A stretch of DNA of 64,000 nucleotides from Sinorhizobium americanum (GTDB lineage: Bacteria; Pseudomonadota; Alphaproteobacteria; Rhizobiales; Rhizobiaceae): assembly GCF_001651855.1 (NCBI RefSeq), contig NZ_LNQC01000071.1, positions 178,243 to 242,242 on the forward strand, in the 5' to 3' direction. The notes under the pieces are model-generated. The model searched no databases. It saw nothing but the letters and a program-made list of their open reading frames with translations, and was not told the DNA's origin. Made by a program: the position numbers and the translations under genes. Positions 8,045-17,300 of the stretch are shown here, one piece after another. Each line of letters opens with the position of its first letter. Position 1 is the first letter of the stretch.

Positions 8045-9283
8045 ATGTACGAATATGCCATTGCCTGGGACTGGCTGGCATTCGCGGTGCGGTGGCTGCA
8101 CGTCATCACCGGCATCGCCTGGATCGGCTCGTCGTTCTACTTCGTCGCGCTCGACCTTGGGCTCAGGCAGCGTCCAGACCTTCCGGCCGGGGCCTATGGC
8201 GAGGAGTGGCAGGTCCATGGCGGCGGCTTCTACCACATCCAGAAATATCTCGTCGCACCGGAAAACATGCCGGAGCACCTGATCTGGTTCAAATGGGAAT
8301 CCTACGTCACCTGGCTTTCCGGCTTCGGCATGCTGGCGCTTGTCTATTACGCCGGCGCCGATCTCTATCTCATCGATCCGAGCGTGCTCGACGTCTCGAA
8401 GCCGACGGCGATCGCCATCTCGCTGGCATCGCTCGCCTTCGGCTGGCTCGCCTATGACACGATCTGTCGCTCGCCGCTCGGCAACGACAACACGCGGCTG
8501 ATGGTGCTGCTCTATTTCATCCTCGTCGCCGTCGCCTGGGGCTATACCCAGCTCTTCACCGGCCGCGCCGCCTACCTGCACCTCGGCGCCTTCACGGCGA
8601 CGATCATGTCGGCGAACGTGTTCTTCATCATCATTCCGAACCAGAAGAAGGTGGTCGCCGACCTGATCGCCGGCCGCACGCCGGAGCCCGCTCTTGGCAA
8701 GCAGGCGAAGCAGCGTTCGACGCACAACAACTACCTGACGCTGCCTGTTCTGTTCCTAATGCTGTCGAACCACTATCCGCTCGCCTTCGGCACCGAGTAC
8801 AACTGGATCATCGCCTCGCTCGTCTTTCTGATGGGCGTCACCATCCGCCACTGGTTCAACACCCAGCACGCCCGCAAGGGCAGCCCGACCTGGACCTGGC
8901 TCGTCACGGTGCTCCTCTTCATCGTCATCATGTGGCTTTCGACGGTGCCCAAGGTCCTGACCGAGGGAAGCGAGGCGAGGGCGTCGACTACCGAGCAGGC
9001 CGTCGTCGCGGCGGCGGATTTCTCGAAGGTGCGTGACACGGTGCTCGGCCGCTGCTCCATGTGCCATGCGCGCGAGCCCGGCTGGGAGGGCATCGTCGTG
9101 CCACCCAAGGGCGTCGTCCTCGAGAGCGACGGCGATATCGTCGAGCATGCCCGCGAAATCTATTTGCAGGCGGGGCGTTCGCACGCCATGCCGCCCGCCA
9201 ACGTCACAGGCGTCACCGAGGAGGAACGGCAGTTGCTCGCCACCTGGTACGAGACGGCCATTAAGGAAGGAACGATTCAATGA
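8045..9283 (+). CDS. puuD: Membrane-bound urate hydroxylase PuuD
   Basis: PuuD oxidizes urate to 5-hydroxyisourate at the inner membrane and feeds electrons to a fused cytochrome c domain. The 412-residue protein has an N-terminal multi-helix membrane region (about residues 10-310; WLHVITGIAWIGSSFYFVAL is the first helix) and a C-terminal heme domain with the c-type motif CSMCH at residues 337-341, with a possible distal Met in SHAMPPAN. Length and architecture fit the family. Its stop overlaps guaD by 4 bp (ATGA). A GGGAGG ribosome site precedes ATG 8045. Together with guaD and xdhC it forms a guanine-to-hydroxyisourate route. Confidence 0.92.
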   Translation: MYEYAIAWDWLAFAVRWLHVITGIAWIGSSFYFVALDLGLRQRPDLPAGAYGEEWQVHGGGFYHIQKYLVAPENMPEHLIWFKWESYVTWLSGFGMLALVYYAGADLYLIDPSVLDVSKPTAIAISLASLAFGWLAYDTICRSPLGNDNTRLMVLLYFILVAVAWGYTQLFTGRAAYLHLGAFTATIMSANVFFIIIPNQKKVVADLIAGRTPEPALGKQAKQRSTHNNYLTLPVLFLMLSNHYPLAFGTEYNWIIASLVFLMGVTIRHWFNTQHARKGSPTWTWLVTVLLFIVIMWLSTVPKVLTEGSEARASTTEQAVVAAADFSKVRDTVLGRCSMCHAREPGWEGIVVPPKGVVLESDGDIVEHAREIYLQAGRSHAMPPANVTGVTEEERQLLATWYETAIKEGTIQ

Positions 9284-10626
9284 GTGACGTGCTGATCCGC
9301 GGCCGCGTGCTGACTTTCGTCAGGGAGCCGGCGGGCATCGACGATGCCGGCGCCTATCGCTATCACGAGGACGGCGCCGTTCTCGTCCGGAATGGCAAGG
9401 TCGCCGATGTCGGCACTTATGCGGACCTGGCGAAGAGAGCCGGCAGCGGCATCAGCATCGCCGATCACCGCCCCAATCTCGTCCTGCCGGGTCTGATCGA
9501 TACGCACCTGCATTTCCCGCAGACCCAGGCGATCGCCTCCTATGGGGCGCAACTTCTCGAATGGCTGAACACCTATATCTTCGTCGAGGAGCAGAAATTC
9601 CAGGAATCGCAACACGCCGCCTTCATCGCCGGCCGCTTCATGGACGAGCTTCTCTCCAACGGCACGACGACGGCCGTCGCCTATTGCTCGGTGCATCCGG
9701 AAAGCGTCGAAGCCTTCTTCACGGCAGCCGAGGAGCGCAACATGCTGATGATCGGCGGCAAGGTGATGATGGATCGCAATGCTCCCGAGGCGCTGCGCGA
9801 CACGCCTCAGAAAGGCTATGACGAAACCAAGCACCTGATCGGGAAGTGGCACGGCCGGGGCCGGGCGCATTACGCGATCAGCCCGCGCTTCGCCATCACC
9901 TCGACACCCGAGCAGATGGAGATGAGCCGGGCGCTCGTCGCCGAGCATCCGGATTGCTACGTGCAGACGCATCTTTCCGAGAACAGGGACGAGATCGCTT
10001 TTGCGACCTCGCTCTATCCGGGAGCACAGGACTATACGGATATCTACACCAGTTATGACCTTTTGGGCCGGAAGACGCTCCTCGGTCACTGCATCTATAT
10101 GAGCGACCGGGAAATATCGGTGCTCGCCGAAACGGGTGCGGTCGGTGTGTTCTGCCCGACCTCGAACCTCTTCCTCGGCAGCGGCCTGTTCGATCGGGAC
10201 CGCTTCGACAGGCTCGGCGCTCGCCATTCGGTCGCAACCGATGTCGGCGCCGGAACCAGCTTCTCGATGCTGGAAACGATGGACGAGGCCTACAAGGTGC
10301 TGCACTTGCAGGGCCAGCGTCTCTCGCCGCTCAACTCCTTTTACATGATGACGCTCGGCAATGCCCGAGCACTCGACCTCGAGCACCGGATCGGTTCGCT
10401 GCATGCCGGGGCGGACGCCGACATCGTCATCCTCGACAGCCGTGCCAAGCCGGCGATGGAGCTCAGGATGCAGGTGGCGTCGTCGCTCGCGGAAGAGCTC
10501 TTCGTCCTGCAGACGATGGGCGACGATCGCTGCGTCGCCGAAGTCTACGTGGCAGGGCGGCCGATGAAGCGCGGCAGGAGAGAGCAAGCCAAGACTCTGA
10601 TTGAAAGAGCGGCAGCGCTGGTATAG
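9280..10626 (+). CDS. guaD: Guanine deaminase
   Basis: GuaD hydrolyses guanine to xanthine and ammonia. The 448-residue amidohydrolase has the metal-binding motif PGLIDTHLHFPQ, the guanine-deaminase hallmark AQLLEWLNTYIF, a later metal His in QTHLSENRDE, LGHCIYMSDRE and the conserved VATDVGAGTSFSML near the C-terminus. It is translationally coupled to puuD by a 4-bp overlap. Product xanthine would be used by the xanthine dehydrogenase that XdhC matures. No anomaly seen. Confidence 0.93.
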   Translation: MSDVLIRGRVLTFVREPAGIDDAGAYRYHEDGAVLVRNGKVADVGTYADLAKRAGSGISIADHRPNLVLPGLIDTHLHFPQTQAIASYGAQLLEWLNTYIFVEEQKFQESQHAAFIAGRFMDELLSNGTTTAVAYCSVHPESVEAFFTAAEERNMLMIGGKVMMDRNAPEALRDTPQKGYDETKHLIGKWHGRGRAHYAISPRFAITSTPEQMEMSRALVAEHPDCYVQTHLSENRDEIAFATSLYPGAQDYTDIYTSYDLLGRKTLLGHCIYMSDREISVLAETGAVGVFCPTSNLFLGSGLFDRDRFDRLGARHSVATDVGAGTSFSMLETMDEAYKVLHLQGQRLSPLNSFYMMTLGNARALDLEHRIGSLHAGADADIVILDSRAKPAMELRMQVASSLAEELFVLQTMGDDRCVAEVYVAGRPMKRGRREQAKTLIERAAALV

Positions 10627-10707
10627 GCGGCGACGGTTGGCAGACTCCGACCTGGAGTTCGGAAGTTAAAAAGCCGTGATAAATATTTGAAATCTTTTAG
10701 CGATGGA

Positions 10708-10733
10708 GCGGGATGTGGGGATTCCAGTCCCGC
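10708..10733 (+). terminator. Possible stem-loop after guaD
   Basis: GCGGGA and TCCCGC form a 6-bp stem around a 14-base loop about 80 bp after the guaD stop. There is no T-tract, so a terminator role is only suggested by position. The rest of the 177-bp gap to hsp20 shows nothing recognisable. Confidence 0.25.
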
Positions 10734-10803
10734 CCCTCTAACTCTGTGAGGCCGAAGTGCCGACATCGCCGGCGCCTCGGCGGGATTTCCTCGCCGTCCG
10801 CTG

Positions 10804-11283
10804 CTAGGCGGCGTGCTTGTCGCCCTCGATCTGCTTGTTCGCCTCGCCGGCGGGCAGCGCGTCGGTCTGCTGGATATCGATGCGCCGCGGTTTCATCTGC
10901 TCGGGAAGCTCGCGGACGAGATCGATTGTCAGCAAACCGTTGGCGAGGTTTGCGCCGGTGACCATCACGTAATCGGCAAGCTGGAAGCGGCGCTCGAAGT
11001 TGCGGGCGGCAATGCCGCGATAGAGATATTCCGCATTGTCCTCGTCGGCTTTCTCACCGCTGACGACGAGCAGCCGCTGCTCGTGCGTGATGGTGAGTTC
11101 GTCCGGGCTGAAGCCCGCAACCGACATTGCTATGCGATACTGGCTCTCGCCAAGTCGCATGATGTCGTATGGCGGCCAGTTGTCGGCCGGCGCCATGCGG
11201 TCTGCCGAACCGAGCAGCTCGAACAAGTGGTCGAAGCCCACGCTGGAGCGTGACAGCGGCGAAAAATCGAAGGTTGTTCTCAT
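10804..11283 (-). CDS. Small heat-shock protein, Hsp20/IbpA family
   Basis: A 159-residue alpha-crystallin-type chaperone that holds unfolding proteins in the cytoplasm. The N-terminus FDFSPLSRSSVGFDHLF and the alpha-crystallin domain (about residues 35-130: YDIMRLGESQYRIAMSVAGF, LYRGIAARNFERRFQLADYV, ANGLLTIDLVRE) are typical of rhizobial class A HspA/IbpA proteins. Two in-frame ATGs lie at 11289 and 11283. The AGGAGG site is only two bases from the first but eight from the second, so 11283 is chosen. The leader looks like a ROSE RNA thermometer and a sigma-32-like promoter lies above it, so heat induction at two levels is expected. Confidence 0.9.
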   Translation of the reverse strand: MRTTFDFSPLSRSSVGFDHLFELLGSADRMAPADNWPPYDIMRLGESQYRIAMSVAGFSPDELTITHEQRLLVVSGEKADEDNAEYLYRGIAARNFERRFQLADYVMVTGANLANGLLTIDLVRELPEQMKPRRIDIQQTDALPAGEANKQIEGDKHAA

Positions 11284-11373
11284 AGCCATATCCTCCTTGA
11301 GCAACATGGTCGATGAGGAGCGCCGAAGAGGCCGGAGCTCCTCGACTGCAAGGCCCCTGAAAGGCGGCCCACA
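11284..11373 (-). promoter_or_regulatory. ROSE-type RNA thermometer in the hsp20 5' leader
   Basis: In the minus-strand leader the segment at 11286-11309 folds back on itself. The conserved UUGCU(C) pairs with the Shine-Dalgarno GAGGA so that one G faces the SD without a Watson-Crick partner, and outer CCAU pairs with AUGG. This is the defining 3' hairpin of ROSE elements (U(U/C)GCU opposite the SD). A longer hairpin sits just above it (arms GUCGA..GGAGC and GCUCC..UCGAC, about 11312-11350). The ROSE family controls small heat-shock genes in rhizobia. Folding was done by eye. Confidence 0.75.
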
Positions 11374-11379
11374 CAATCG

Positions 11380-11407
11380 ATTTAGTCACTCAAACCGTAG
11401 ATTCAAG
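11380..11407 (-). promoter_or_regulatory. Candidate RpoH (sigma-32) promoter of hsp20
   Basis: On the minus strand CTTGAA (11402-11407) and CTAAAT (11380-11385) are separated by 16 bp, which resembles the alphaproteobacterial RpoH pattern (CTTGAA with a C-rich -10). It would give a leader of about 90 nt that matches the ROSE fold. The -10 is imperfect. Confidence 0.45.
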
Positions 11408-11562
11408 AGGCATCTCACGCCCATTTGACCGCTTCTCGGGCACCTTGCGGCGGCGCCGAGACGGAGTGCGCGGCTCGGGCTTGGGGGATCTTGAATCCAG
11501 CTTTTCGACGCCAAATATCTCTGTGCGTGCGATCCATTGATGGCATCAGAAAGGAGGAAAAA

Positions 11563-11868
11563 ATGCTTCTCAATGAGATTCCCTGGACGATCCCCCTGAC
11601 AGTGCGCCTTTCGAACGGATTGGAGCGGACCTTTACGTCCGTTTACGAGGCCGTCGATTTTCTCGAGAACGAGTGGCCGCTGCGCAGAGGAGAGCGCTAC
11701 GAGCGCGCGCTGCGCACCTGCCTCCGGGCTCTGAACAGGATGACCCCGGCGGCGGTGGCTCGGGAGGCCTTCATTGCGGCCTGCCTGGAGGCGGGTATGC
11801 CACTGGTGATGGTGACGCCGTGCCACGAACCGCGAGGCGCCGAAGCAAAGACTGCAATGTCAGCCTGA
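11563..11868 (+). CDS. DUF982 domain protein
   Basis: A 101-residue protein of the DUF982 family, small proteins found mostly in Rhizobiales, often in many copies per genome. Family features are VRLSNGLERTFTSVYEAVDF, a conserved WPLRRGERYERALRTC and FIAACLEAGM. An AAGGAGG site lies 6 bases before ATG 11563. It is transcribed away from hsp20 with about 280 bp between. Function is unknown in the family and nothing here narrows it. Confidence 0.8.
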   Translation: MLLNEIPWTIPLTVRLSNGLERTFTSVYEAVDFLENEWPLRRGERYERALRTCLRALNRMTPAAVAREAFIAACLEAGMPLVMVTPCHEPRGAEAKTAMSA

Positions 11869-11940
11869 TAATAGTACGATTGGTCGGAAGCGCTGCGGCC
11901 TTCCGACCATGGCTTCCGCCGCTCTGCGCCTGGGTATCAA

Positions 11941-14325
11941 TTATTCAACGAAAACCCGCACGGTAGAAGCGCGGCCCAAGGCATCGATGACGGTCAGCGT
12001 CGAATAGCCGCCGCCATCGGGCAGCCATTGGCTGACGCGGCGGCGCGTCACGTCCGGCAGCGGTTGACCATTCGCCAGCCAGCGGAACGGTGCCCGGCCG
12101 CCCTGCAATTTCAGCGTCAAGGGCATCATCGTCGATCCAGCGTTGGCGCCGAGATCGACGCGGGCTCCCTCCGGCGGGAAGACGATCTGCGGTGCGGCCT
12201 CGCGTATCGATGTCGATGGCAAACCGTTCGCCGTCAACGAGAAGCGCCTTTGACCGATCGGCAGGTCGGCCTGGTCGAGGCGGACGGCGCCGGCCGGTGC
12301 ATCCGGCAGCGGCGTAATGGCAATCCCGGTCTTGGCGAACGCGTCAAAGAGGATCGGCGCGGCAGCGCCATAGCCGGTCAATCCGGGCACAGCTCCATTG
12401 TCCGGTCGGCCGACCCAGACTCCGAGCACGTAACGGCCGTCAAATCCGACCGACCATGCATCGCGATAGCCATAGCTTGTGCCCGTCTTGTAAGCGATGC
12501 CGCGCTGACGGCTTCCGGCCGGAGGCAGCACGCCGGAGAGGATATCGGCGACCTGCCAGGTCGCCACCGTCGAAAGCAGCGGCTCGCCATCGATCAGCCC
12601 CGGCTGGCCTTCAATGCCGTCGCCGAGCCGGACCGGCCAGCCGCGGTTGGCAAGGCCCGCGTAGAGCTGGACGAGATCGCGAAGCGTGATGCCGACACCG
12701 CCGAGGCCGATGGCCAATCCCGGTGCTTCGTTCGGCGGCAGCTTCGGCCGCACGTCGGCACGGCGGAAGCGCACCATCAGCCGCGACGGCCCGACCGCAT
12801 CCAGCAGCCGGATCGCCGGCACGTTGAGCGAAAGCTGAAGCGCTTCACGTACGCTGACATCGCCCTGGTAGCTCATATCGAAGTTGCGCGGCCGATAGCC
12901 GAAGAAATCCGCCGGCCGGTCCTCGATGATCGTCTCCTGGCCGACGAGGCCCTCCTCGAAGGCAAGCCCATAGATGAAAGGCTTCAGCGTCGATCCGGGC
13001 GACCGGATGACCCTGGTCATGTCGATCCAGCCGGAGCGGCTTGCGTCAAAATAATCGGCGGAACCGACTTCGCCGATGATCCAACCGGTTTTCACATCGG
13101 CCATGACCATTGCCACCGACACTTTCGGGCCCAACCGCTCGGCGCCCTCCCGCGCCACCGCTTCCAGTCCGCGCTGGATCTCGCGACGGAGCGTCGTCTC
13201 GTGGCGAAGCGCCTTCGGGGCCTTGCGCAGCGCGGCTTCCGCCAGATGCGCCGCATGGGCCGGCAGTTGCAGGCGGCGGGTCGGTATGGCGGTCATCGCC
13301 GCCCGCTCCGCCTCGCCTTTGCCGATGACCTTGGCGACGGCGGCGCGGCCGAGCACCCGCTCTCGCGCGGCATCGGCGGCCGCGAGGTTGAGGTCCGGGC
13401 GACGCTTCTCGGGCAACTGCGGCAGCGCGACGAGCAGGGCCGCCTCGCCAACCGAGAGGCGGCGCGGCTCCTCGCCGAACCAGGCGAGGCTTGCGGCACG
13501 CACGCCTTCGAGATTGCCGCCGTAGGGGGCATGGGTGAGATAAAGGTTGAGGATCTGATCTTTGCTGAGGCGCCGCTCGATCTGGATGGCGCGCGCAACC
13601 TGCAACAGCTTCGCCGTCCATGTCCGACGCTCGCGCGGCTCGATCAGCCGCGCCACCTGCATAGAAAGCGTCGAGGCGCCGGACACGATCCGGCCATTGG
13701 TGACGAATTGCAGCGCCGCGCGGCCGAGCGCCAGCGGATCGACGCCGTGGTGCTCGTAAAACCGCTGATCCTCATAGGCCACCAGCATCTCGAGGAAACG
13801 CGGGTCGACATCCGCCACCGTCGTCTTCAGTCGCCAGCGGCCGTCCGGCGTGGCGAAGGCGCGCAGCAGCTGCCCATCCTTGTCGACGACTTCGCGTGAG
13901 AAGACCTGGGCGTGCTGGAGCGGCGGCGGGAACGCCCGGTCAACCCATTCGAGGCCGAGGGCCACAAGCGCGGTCAGGACGAGGCCGATCGACAGCGTGA
14001 TGATGGCATGGCAACGCCGCGGTCTTCGGGGATTGTCGGAATTGATAGGACCGGCGCTACCCCCCTCTGCCCTGCCGGACATCTCCCCCACAAGGAGGGA
14101 GATCGCCGAGTGGTTGGGCCTCGGTCTCAACAACTTGCCGGATTTGGTGGCTCGGTCTAGAGCCGGTGGATAGGCCTCGAGCTCGTCCCGTAGTGTAGAG
14201 TGGGCCGCCGCATCCCTGATCTCCCCCCTTGTGGGGGAGATGCCCGGCAGGGCAGAGGGGGGTGATCCCGCGCCGACGCCATCGCGGTTTACTCCCATTC
14301 GTTCAAGCAACTGCCGGAAGAACAT
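11941..14325 (-). CDS. pbpC: Penicillin-binding protein 1C (peptidoglycan glycosyltransferase/transpeptidase-like)
   Basis: PBP1C is anchored in the inner membrane and acts on peptidoglycan in the periplasm. Domains in order: a cytoplasmic N-terminus; a membrane helix at about 106-127 (IITLSIGLVLTALVALGLEW); a GT51 glycosyltransferase (LVAYEDQRFYEHHGVD, STLSMQVARL); a transpeptidase domain with SPGSTLKP, SLN and KTGTSYG; and a C-terminal PBP1C beta domain. ATG 14325 lies 8 bp after the upstream alpha-2-macroglobulin stop, the usual yfhM-pbpC pairing. Residues about 21-89 are encoded by an inverted-repeat element (14059-14263) that keeps the frame, so the N-terminal tail is unusually long. Real translation could start later, for example at Met82 inside the repeat. 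Confidence 0.88.
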   Translation of the reverse strand: MFFRQLLERMGVNRDGVGAGSPPSALPGISPTRGEIRDAAAHSTLRDELEAYPPALDRATKSGKLLRPRPNHSAISLLVGEMSGRAEGGSAGPINSDNPRRPRRCHAIITLSIGLVLTALVALGLEWVDRAFPPPLQHAQVFSREVVDKDGQLLRAFATPDGRWRLKTTVADVDPRFLEMLVAYEDQRFYEHHGVDPLALGRAALQFVTNGRIVSGASTLSMQVARLIEPRERRTWTAKLLQVARAIQIERRLSKDQILNLYLTHAPYGGNLEGVRAASLAWFGEEPRRLSVGEAALLVALPQLPEKRRPDLNLAAADAARERVLGRAAVAKVIGKGEAERAAMTAIPTRRLQLPAHAAHLAEAALRKAPKALRHETTLRREIQRGLEAVAREGAERLGPKVSVAMVMADVKTGWIIGEVGSADYFDASRSGWIDMTRVIRSPGSTLKPFIYGLAFEEGLVGQETIIEDRPADFFGYRPRNFDMSYQGDVSVREALQLSLNVPAIRLLDAVGPSRLMVRFRRADVRPKLPPNEAPGLAIGLGGVGITLRDLVQLYAGLANRGWPVRLGDGIEGQPGLIDGEPLLSTVATWQVADILSGVLPPAGSRQRGIAYKTGTSYGYRDAWSVGFDGRYVLGVWVGRPDNGAVPGLTGYGAAAPILFDAFAKTGIAITPLPDAPAGAVRLDQADLPIGQRRFSLTANGLPSTSIREAAPQIVFPPEGARVDLGANAGSTMMPLTLKLQGGRAPFRWLANGQPLPDVTRRRVSQWLPDGGGYSTLTVIDALGRASTVRVFVE
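14059..14263. repeat. 205-bp inverted-repeat (MITE-like) element inside pbpC
   Basis: Two 46-bp terminal inverted repeats (14059-14104 and 14218-14263) match at 44 of 46 positions. Each opens with ACCCCCCTCTGCCCTGCCGG when read inward and includes CATCTCCCCCACAAGG. They flank about 113 bp of unrelated sequence. I recall this palindromic family as common between genes in Rhizobiales. No target duplication is obvious. It lies within the open frame of pbpC without creating a stop. Confidence 0.8.
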
Positions 14326-14333
14326 CGCGCGTC

Positions 14334-17300
14334 CTACTGTGCCGCCAGCACCTCCATGCGGCCCGTCGCTGTGCGGGCCGAGAACTGCGGCCGGTACATG
14401 TCCTCGACGCTTGCGGCCGGATGGTCGTACGTCCCCGGCGTCACCGCGCGCACCACATAGGCGAGGGTGATTTCACGGTTGTCGCCGGTCGAACGGTCGA
14501 AGGCCGCGACGAAGCGGTCGCTGCGGAATTCGGTGTGGGCGGCCTGAACCTCGCCGATCCATTCGAAATTCGAGAGCTGGGCACTGTCAACGAGGCTCGG
14601 ATTGTCGATCTCGAACCCGGCCGGCAGGAGATCGGTGATCAGCACGCGGGACGGCCAGTCGTTGGATTCGGTGACCTTCAGCACGACCACATAGCGCTCG
14701 TTCTGCCGCGCCTCACTGACATTGGCCTCGGCACCGTCTAGCGTGTAATAGGTCCGCTCGATGGCGAAGCCGTCGCCGCCGGCCGAGAGCGGCTGGGCGG
14801 GCGCCGCTACGGTCGTGACCACGGCGGAGACGGCGTCGGTGCCGTTGTTGCGGATCACGACCGGATGCTCGATCAGGGCGTCGCCGGTGATCCGCGCGGC
14901 ATAGCTGCCGGTGCGCTGGGCGCCATTGACCTCGAGCCGCATATCCGCGTCGCCACCCTGTACGGCGCGCGCGGCGAGCAGCATCCAGGCCTGTTCCTGG
15001 GTACTGGTGTAGCGGGCCTGTTCCCACTCCCTGGCGACGATTTTCGAGAGCTCCGGGATGATCGGCGGCACGGGCCGGCTTTCGGCCGCGAGCGCCAGCA
15101 CCGCCGCGTCGTCGCGCAGCGACGAGCCATAGTCGGATCGGGCGAGGCTGACATTGACGAGGCCGGTCGACATGTTGACGGCCGCCGCGAAGATATCCTG
15201 CGAGCGCCCGCCATCGCCGTAGAGCGCGAGTGCCGCGGCGATATGCGCCTTGGCAAGCGGCGTCGGGAAATCGCCAAGCAGCGTATCTGCATAGTAGCGC
15301 AGGTCGCTGATCGCGGCCTTGCGGTTGCGGGCGAGCACGTAGAGCGCATAGGCGATCTCGTTGCCGCGGTCCTTGACATTGGTCTCGTAACTCAGCGCGT
15401 TCTGCAGATTTTCGAGCGCCTGTACCATTGCCTGTTCCGGCACATCGAACTTCTGCTCGCGGGCGCGGGTCAGGAAGTCGGTGACATAGGCGTCCAGCCA
15501 GAGATCGCCGGAACCGGGGCTCCAGAGGCCGAAGCTGCCGGAGGAGGACTGGTAGGAAAGTACGCGGTAGATCGCCTCCTGCACCCGCTTTGCAACCTCG
15601 CCGTCCTCGGCAAGCCCGGATTGTTTCGAGAGCTCGCTGAGATAAAGCAGCGGCAAGGCGCGGCTCGTCGTCTGTTCGGCGCAGCCGTAGGGGTAGCGGT
15701 CGAGCGACATCAGCAGCGCCGGGATGTCGAAGGCGGCCGAACGGGTCACGTTGAGGCTCACCGAAGCGCCCTGCAGCAGACTGTCGGCAAGCAATTGATC
15801 GTCGACCGTCAGGCTGCTGCCGGCGGCGATGTTGACGACCTGGCGCTGCGTGATCGGCAGTGCGGCCGGCCGAACCGGGATATTCACCGCCTGCTCCAGC
15901 GACAGGCCTTCGGCGTTCGCGAGGGTGACAGTGACAAGGCCGTTGCCCGGATACTGACCGGTGAGCGGCAGCGTCACGGTGGATTTGCCGCTGGAACCGA
16001 GCTGCACCGTCTGAGATGGCCCGATCTGCTCGACGCTGGCCGGACCATTGGTCGTTACCTGCAACTGATAATCGCCGGCCGGACCATCCGTGTTGGCGAT
16101 GTCAAGCCTGAGGCCGGCCCGGTCTCCGGGCGCCAGGAACTTCGGCAGGCTGGCAGTGACGACGATCGGGTCGCGGATGACGACGTCCTTCACCGCATGG
16201 CCGACGCCGGACTTCGTCCAGGCGACCGCCATGACGCGGGCCGTGCCGTTGAACTGCGGGATGTCGAAGCGCACATGCGCCGTGCCTTCGGCGTCGAGCT
16301 TCACCGGCCCGGAGAAGAAGGCAACCAGCTTTTCGGTCGGCGGGCTGCCCTGCAGCGGCATCTGGCCGCCGTCGCCGCCGGTGCGCAATCGGCCGGTGGC
16401 GCCGAGCGAACCGTCGATGAGGCGACCGTAGAGGTCGCGGATTTCAAGGCCGAGCCGTCTCTGGCCGAAATACCAGCCATCCGGGTCGGGAGCTTCGTAG
16501 CGCGTCAGGTTCAGGATGCCGACATCGACGGCGGCAACCGTGACGTAAGCGTCCTCGTTGGCGCCGGCGCCGCGAACCTGGAGGTTGATCTCGAGGGGTT
16601 GGCGCGGCTGGGTCTTCTCGGGAGCGTCGAGACTGACTGCAAGCTTGCGATCGGCCGGGTCGACGGCAAGCCACTTGATGCCGATCGCCCGCATCGGCAT
16701 GCGGCTCTCCTGAGCATCGCCGGGCCGATAGAGCGTCGCCGTCACATAGGCGCCGGCGCCCCATTCGGCGGTTACGGGCAGTTCCACTTCGCCGCCGGTC
16801 TCGGCGATCGTTGCGGTCTTCGTCGCGATCAGGTTTTCCGTGCCTACGGTCACCAGCAATTCGCCGGCAAAGCGCGGTGAGACCTTGAGCTTCGCGGTCT
16901 CTCCGACCGCGTAATTTTCCTTGTCGAGTGCGATCTCGAGTCCGTCCGGCGTTTCCGTCGAGGTGGCCTCGACATACCAGCCGGCATCGAACTCGACGCT
17001 GGAGGTCGGGCCATCGGCCGCAGCGGTCTCGATTTCCAAACGATAGCGGCCCCAGCCGACCGGAACGGCGACGGACGCTCCGTCCTCGGTCAAGTCGACG
17101 GTCCCGTTCGCCACCTGCTTCGTGGAGATGACCGGCTCGTACTTCCAGGCGCTTCCGTCGCGATACCATTGGTAGTTCCGCTCGACGCTGATCAGCTTCC
17201 AGAAGAGGTCGGGCATGGCCACCTTCGCGCCATTGGCGTCGATGGCGATGACATGGAATTTGCCAACCGAATTCTCGGCAAGGTCGCCGGAAAATTCCGG

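Noticed and set aside
10708..10740. tRNA-like 3' half (GGGGATTCCAGTCCC)
   Set aside because: The loop lacks the TTCRA pattern and no D or anticodon arm can be built upstream; treated as a simple hairpin.
12028..13899. Long open frame on the plus strand opposite pbpC
   Set aside because: Composition is Arg/His/Asp-rich without recognisable motifs. It is the mirror of a high-GC coding frame; the minus strand has complete PBP1C motifs.
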